A DNA stretch of 64,000 nt, from the NCBI GenBank assembly GCA_001577635.1, contig LSBP01000002.1, forward strand, positions 1-64,000. The letters are read 5' to 3'. The DNA is from Halomonadaceae bacterium T82-2. Lineage in GTDB: Bacteria; Pseudomonadota; Gammaproteobacteria; Pseudomonadales; Halomonadaceae. The notes under the pieces were generated by a model. The model had not been told where the DNA came from. It was given only the letters and a program-made list of their open reading frames with translations, and did not search any database. The translations under genes and the position numbers were made by a program. Shown one piece after another: positions 62,457 to 64,000 of this stretch (its first letter is position 1; each line of letters starts with the position of its first letter).

Positions 62457-62492
62457 AAGCTGCAAGCCTTTTATACTCAAGGCTTGCAGCTT
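62457..62492. repeat. 14-bp perfect inverted repeat between dinG and the helicase gene
   Basis: AAGCTGCAAGCCTT (62457-62470), spacer TTATACTC, AAGGCTTGCAGCTT (62479-62492). Related words (GCCTTGCGCCGCAAGC at about 62385, TATAGCTTACAGCTGC at about 62493) lie on both sides, as in a small REP/MITE-like element. There is no U-tract and no coding. Confidence 0.65.
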
Positions 62493-62509
62493 ATAGCTTA
62501 CAGCTGCCG

Positions 62510-63784
62510 TTAAAGCAGTCCTTCGGGCGGATGCTCGCAGGGCAGCTTGTCATTGATGAAACGCTCGATCTCGGGCAGCGAGAAGGCGTCTTCCTCGCCC
62601 ACGAAGCTGATCGACACGCCCTTGGCGCCGGCACGACCGGTACGGCCGATGCGGTGCACGTAGTCCTCGGGGTCTTCCGGCAGGGTGTAGTTGATGACAT
62701 GGCTGACATCATCGATATGAATCCCGCGGCCGGCCACGTCGGTGGCCACCAGCACCGTCAGCTCGCCCTCACGGAAACGCTCGAGGGTCTGGATGCGCTG
62801 ATTCTGCGGCACGTCGCCGGAAAGCATGGCCACGTTGATGTCGGCCTTGCGCAGCAGATCGTCGAGCTTGCGCACCAGATCGCGACGGTTGCCGAAGACC
62901 ATCACCCGCTCGAAGCTCTCCTGCTTGAGCAGATTGACCAGCAGCCGCTGCTTGTCGGCGTCGCTGACCAGATAGACCCGCTGGTCGATGTTGGCGGCGT
63001 TGTCGACGGTGACCTCGATCTCGACATGCGCCGGATTCCAGGTCCACTGCTCGGCCAGGTTGAGGATGTCCTGGGTGAAGGTGGCCGAGAACAGGAAGGT
63101 CTGACGCTCCTCCTTCTTCGGCGTGTGGCGGATGATGCGCTTGACGTCCGGGATGAACCCCATGGACAGCATGCGGTCCGCCTCGTCGAGTACCAGCACC
63201 TCGGTCTGGCTGAGGTCCACGTCGCGCTTCTGCTGGAAGTCCAGCAGGCGCCCGGGGGTGGCGACCAGGATGTCGAGCTTCTTGCCGAGCTGGTCACGCT
63301 GCTTCTGGTAGTCCATGCCGCCGACCACGCTGGCGACGTTGAGCGACGTGAAGCGGGCCAGCGCCTTGGCGTCCTTCTCGATCTGCAGCGCCAGCTCGCG
63401 GGTCGGCGCCACGATCAGCGCCCGCGGCGCCCCGGGCTTCTGGCCGTCCGGCGCGTCCTCCTCGAGGAAGTAGGCGAGGATCGAGATCAAGAAGGCGGCC
63501 GTCTTGCCGGTGCCGGTCTGGGCCTTGCCCACCACGTCACCGCCCAGCAGGGTGTGAATCAGCGCCTCGGCCTGGATCGGCGTGCAGTACTCGAACCCGA
63601 GGGCATGGATGGCCCGCATCAGCGGCAGCGGCAGATCGAAGTCGTGGAAGCGCCACTTGCCGGCCATCGGCGGCACCTGAAACTGGCGCAGATCCCAGCT
63701 CGACGGCTTCTTGCGCGGCTTGCGGCGCCGACGCTTGGGCTTGCGATTCTCGGCCGGGGCGGCTGTCTTTTCCGACTCACTCAT
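62510..63784 (-). CDS. rhlB: DEAD-box RNA helicase, RhlB-like
   Basis: A 424-residue ATP-dependent RNA helicase. A basic N-terminal tail ([13 protein letters not shown], 15-27) is followed by the Q-motif near [12 protein letters not shown]. Motif I is AQTGTGKT at 88-95, motif [10 protein letters not shown], motif III FSATF, and the C-terminal motifs are [20 protein letters not shown] and [10 protein letters not shown]. The short C-terminus and overall pattern fit RhlB, which works with RNase E and PNPase in mRNA decay; another DEAD-box subfamily cannot be excluded. The start is [10 protein letters not shown] at 63784. An extended -10 lies about 50 bp upstream. Confidence 0.85.
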   Translation of the reverse strand: MSESEKTAAPAENRKPKRRRRKPRKKPSSWDLRQFQVPPMAGKWRFHDFDLPLPLMRAIHALGFEYCTPIQAEALIHTLLGGDVVGKAQTGTGKTAAFLISILAYFLEEDAPDGQKPGAPRALIVAPTRELALQIEKDAKALARFTSLNVASVVGGMDYQKQRDQLGKKLDILVATPGRLLDFQQKRDVDLSQTEVLVLDEADRMLSMGFIPDVKRIIRHTPKKEERQTFLFSATFTQDILNLAEQWTWNPAHVEIEVTVDNAANIDQRVYLVSDADKQRLLVNLLKQESFERVMVFGNRRDLVRKLDDLLRKADINVAMLSGDVPQNQRIQTLERFREGELTVLVATDVAGRGIHIDDVSHVINYTLPEDPEDYVHRIGRTGRAGAKGVSISFVGEEDAFSLPEIERFINDKLPCEHPPEGLL

Positions 63785-63831
63785 AGGCTTGCGGTTGTTC
63801 CGGTTGCGTTGAAGGTGTCTATCATCGCGCC

Positions 63832-63837
63832 ATTGTA
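63832..63837 (-). promoter_or_regulatory. Extended -10 element of the helicase gene
   Basis: Minus strand TGGTACAAT, 48 bp before the ATG; the -35 element is unclear. Confidence 0.4.
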
Positions 63838-63928
63838 CCAGTCCTTGTCGACCAGGGCTTGCACGGGTGACGCCGTGCGCCGGCAAGCTGGTAGACTAGG
63901 CGCAGAACCGATTCAGGACGTTTTCCCC

Positions 63929-64000
63929 ATGACACGCAAGAAGAAGACCCGCTCGCTGGCCGACAAGGTGACGATCCGCACCGGCCGGCGCAAGGATTAT
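63929..64000 (+). CDS. Start of a basic protein cut by the window end
   Basis: The first 24 codons of an open frame that begins ATG ACA CGC and encodes a very basic start (MTRKKKTRSLADKVTIRTG) run off the window. It is divergent from the RhlB-like gene. A TGGTAGACT extended -10 (TAGACT at 63892-63897) precedes it. The fragment is too short to assign a family. The basic start would suit an RNA- or ribosome-binding protein, but that is a guess. Confidence 0.5.
   Translation, partial: MTRKKKTRSLADKVTIRTGRRKDY

Overview
The window is a high-GC, gene-dense stretch of a gammaproteobacterial chromosome. The rpoE-rseA-rseB/mucD block, the lepA-lepB-rnc-era-recO-pdxJ run and the cysM-rlmD-relA-mazG run next to a BarA/GacS kinase resemble Pseudomonas and Oceanospirillales gene order. 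Together with acidic protein compositions and a BenE-type carrier they suggest a halophile of the Halomonadaceae (Halomonas/Chromohalobacter type). This placement is inferred from gene order and composition, not from a search. No rRNA, tRNA, CRISPR array, phage or insertion sequence was seen.

Layout. 1-9.5 kb holds stand-alone genes: a secreted Gly/His-rich protein, an OsmC-YcaO fusion, two thioredoxin-fold proteins, a quinone-reductase-like flavoprotein, a macro-domain hydrolase, a beta-hydroxyacid dehydrogenase, a diguanylate cyclase, and an XRE-cupin regulator divergent from a BenE carrier with a two-operator promoter. 9.5-20.3 kb is the most interesting part. It contains two versions of a circularly permuted ATP-grasp + alpha-E + transglutaminase system (one fused, one split), a 1109-residue transglutaminase/DUF2126 protein, and a zinc-ribbon metallopeptidase. 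It looks like a peptide- or amide-bond-forming system with no known product. 20.3-27.5 kb has an acetate/succinate CoA-transferase, a GNAT-nitrilase pair, proS, a lytic transglycosylase and a GGDEF-EAL protein whose GGDEF half is degenerate. 27.7-37.2 kb has rfaH-slyD, an AmpG-like permease, a SEC-C protein, a large uncharacterised membrane protein, topB with a repeat-expanded basic tail, and a ketopantoate-reductase-like gene.

37.4-45.5 kb is a leftward run cysM-rlmD-relA-mazG-ppc with tight junctions: translation of stringent-response, house-cleaning and anaplerotic genes may be coupled. barA (45.7-48.3 kb) is read rightward and abuts pdxJ. 48.3-54.3 kb is the leftward lepA-lepB-rnc-era-recO-pdxJ cluster, with a long imperfect hairpin between era and recO. 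54.5-58.8 kb is the envelope-stress locus: rpoE-rseA-rseB ends at a clear terminator, and mucD follows with its own candidate sigma-E promoter. 59.1-64 kb holds a DAHP synthase, dinG, a 14-bp inverted-repeat element, an RhlB-like helicase and the first 24 codons of a basic protein cut by the window end.

Most very long reading frames opposite genes are shadows produced by high third-position GC. Starts were chosen from family alignments recalled from knowledge, Shine-Dalgarno spacing and overlaps with upstream genes.
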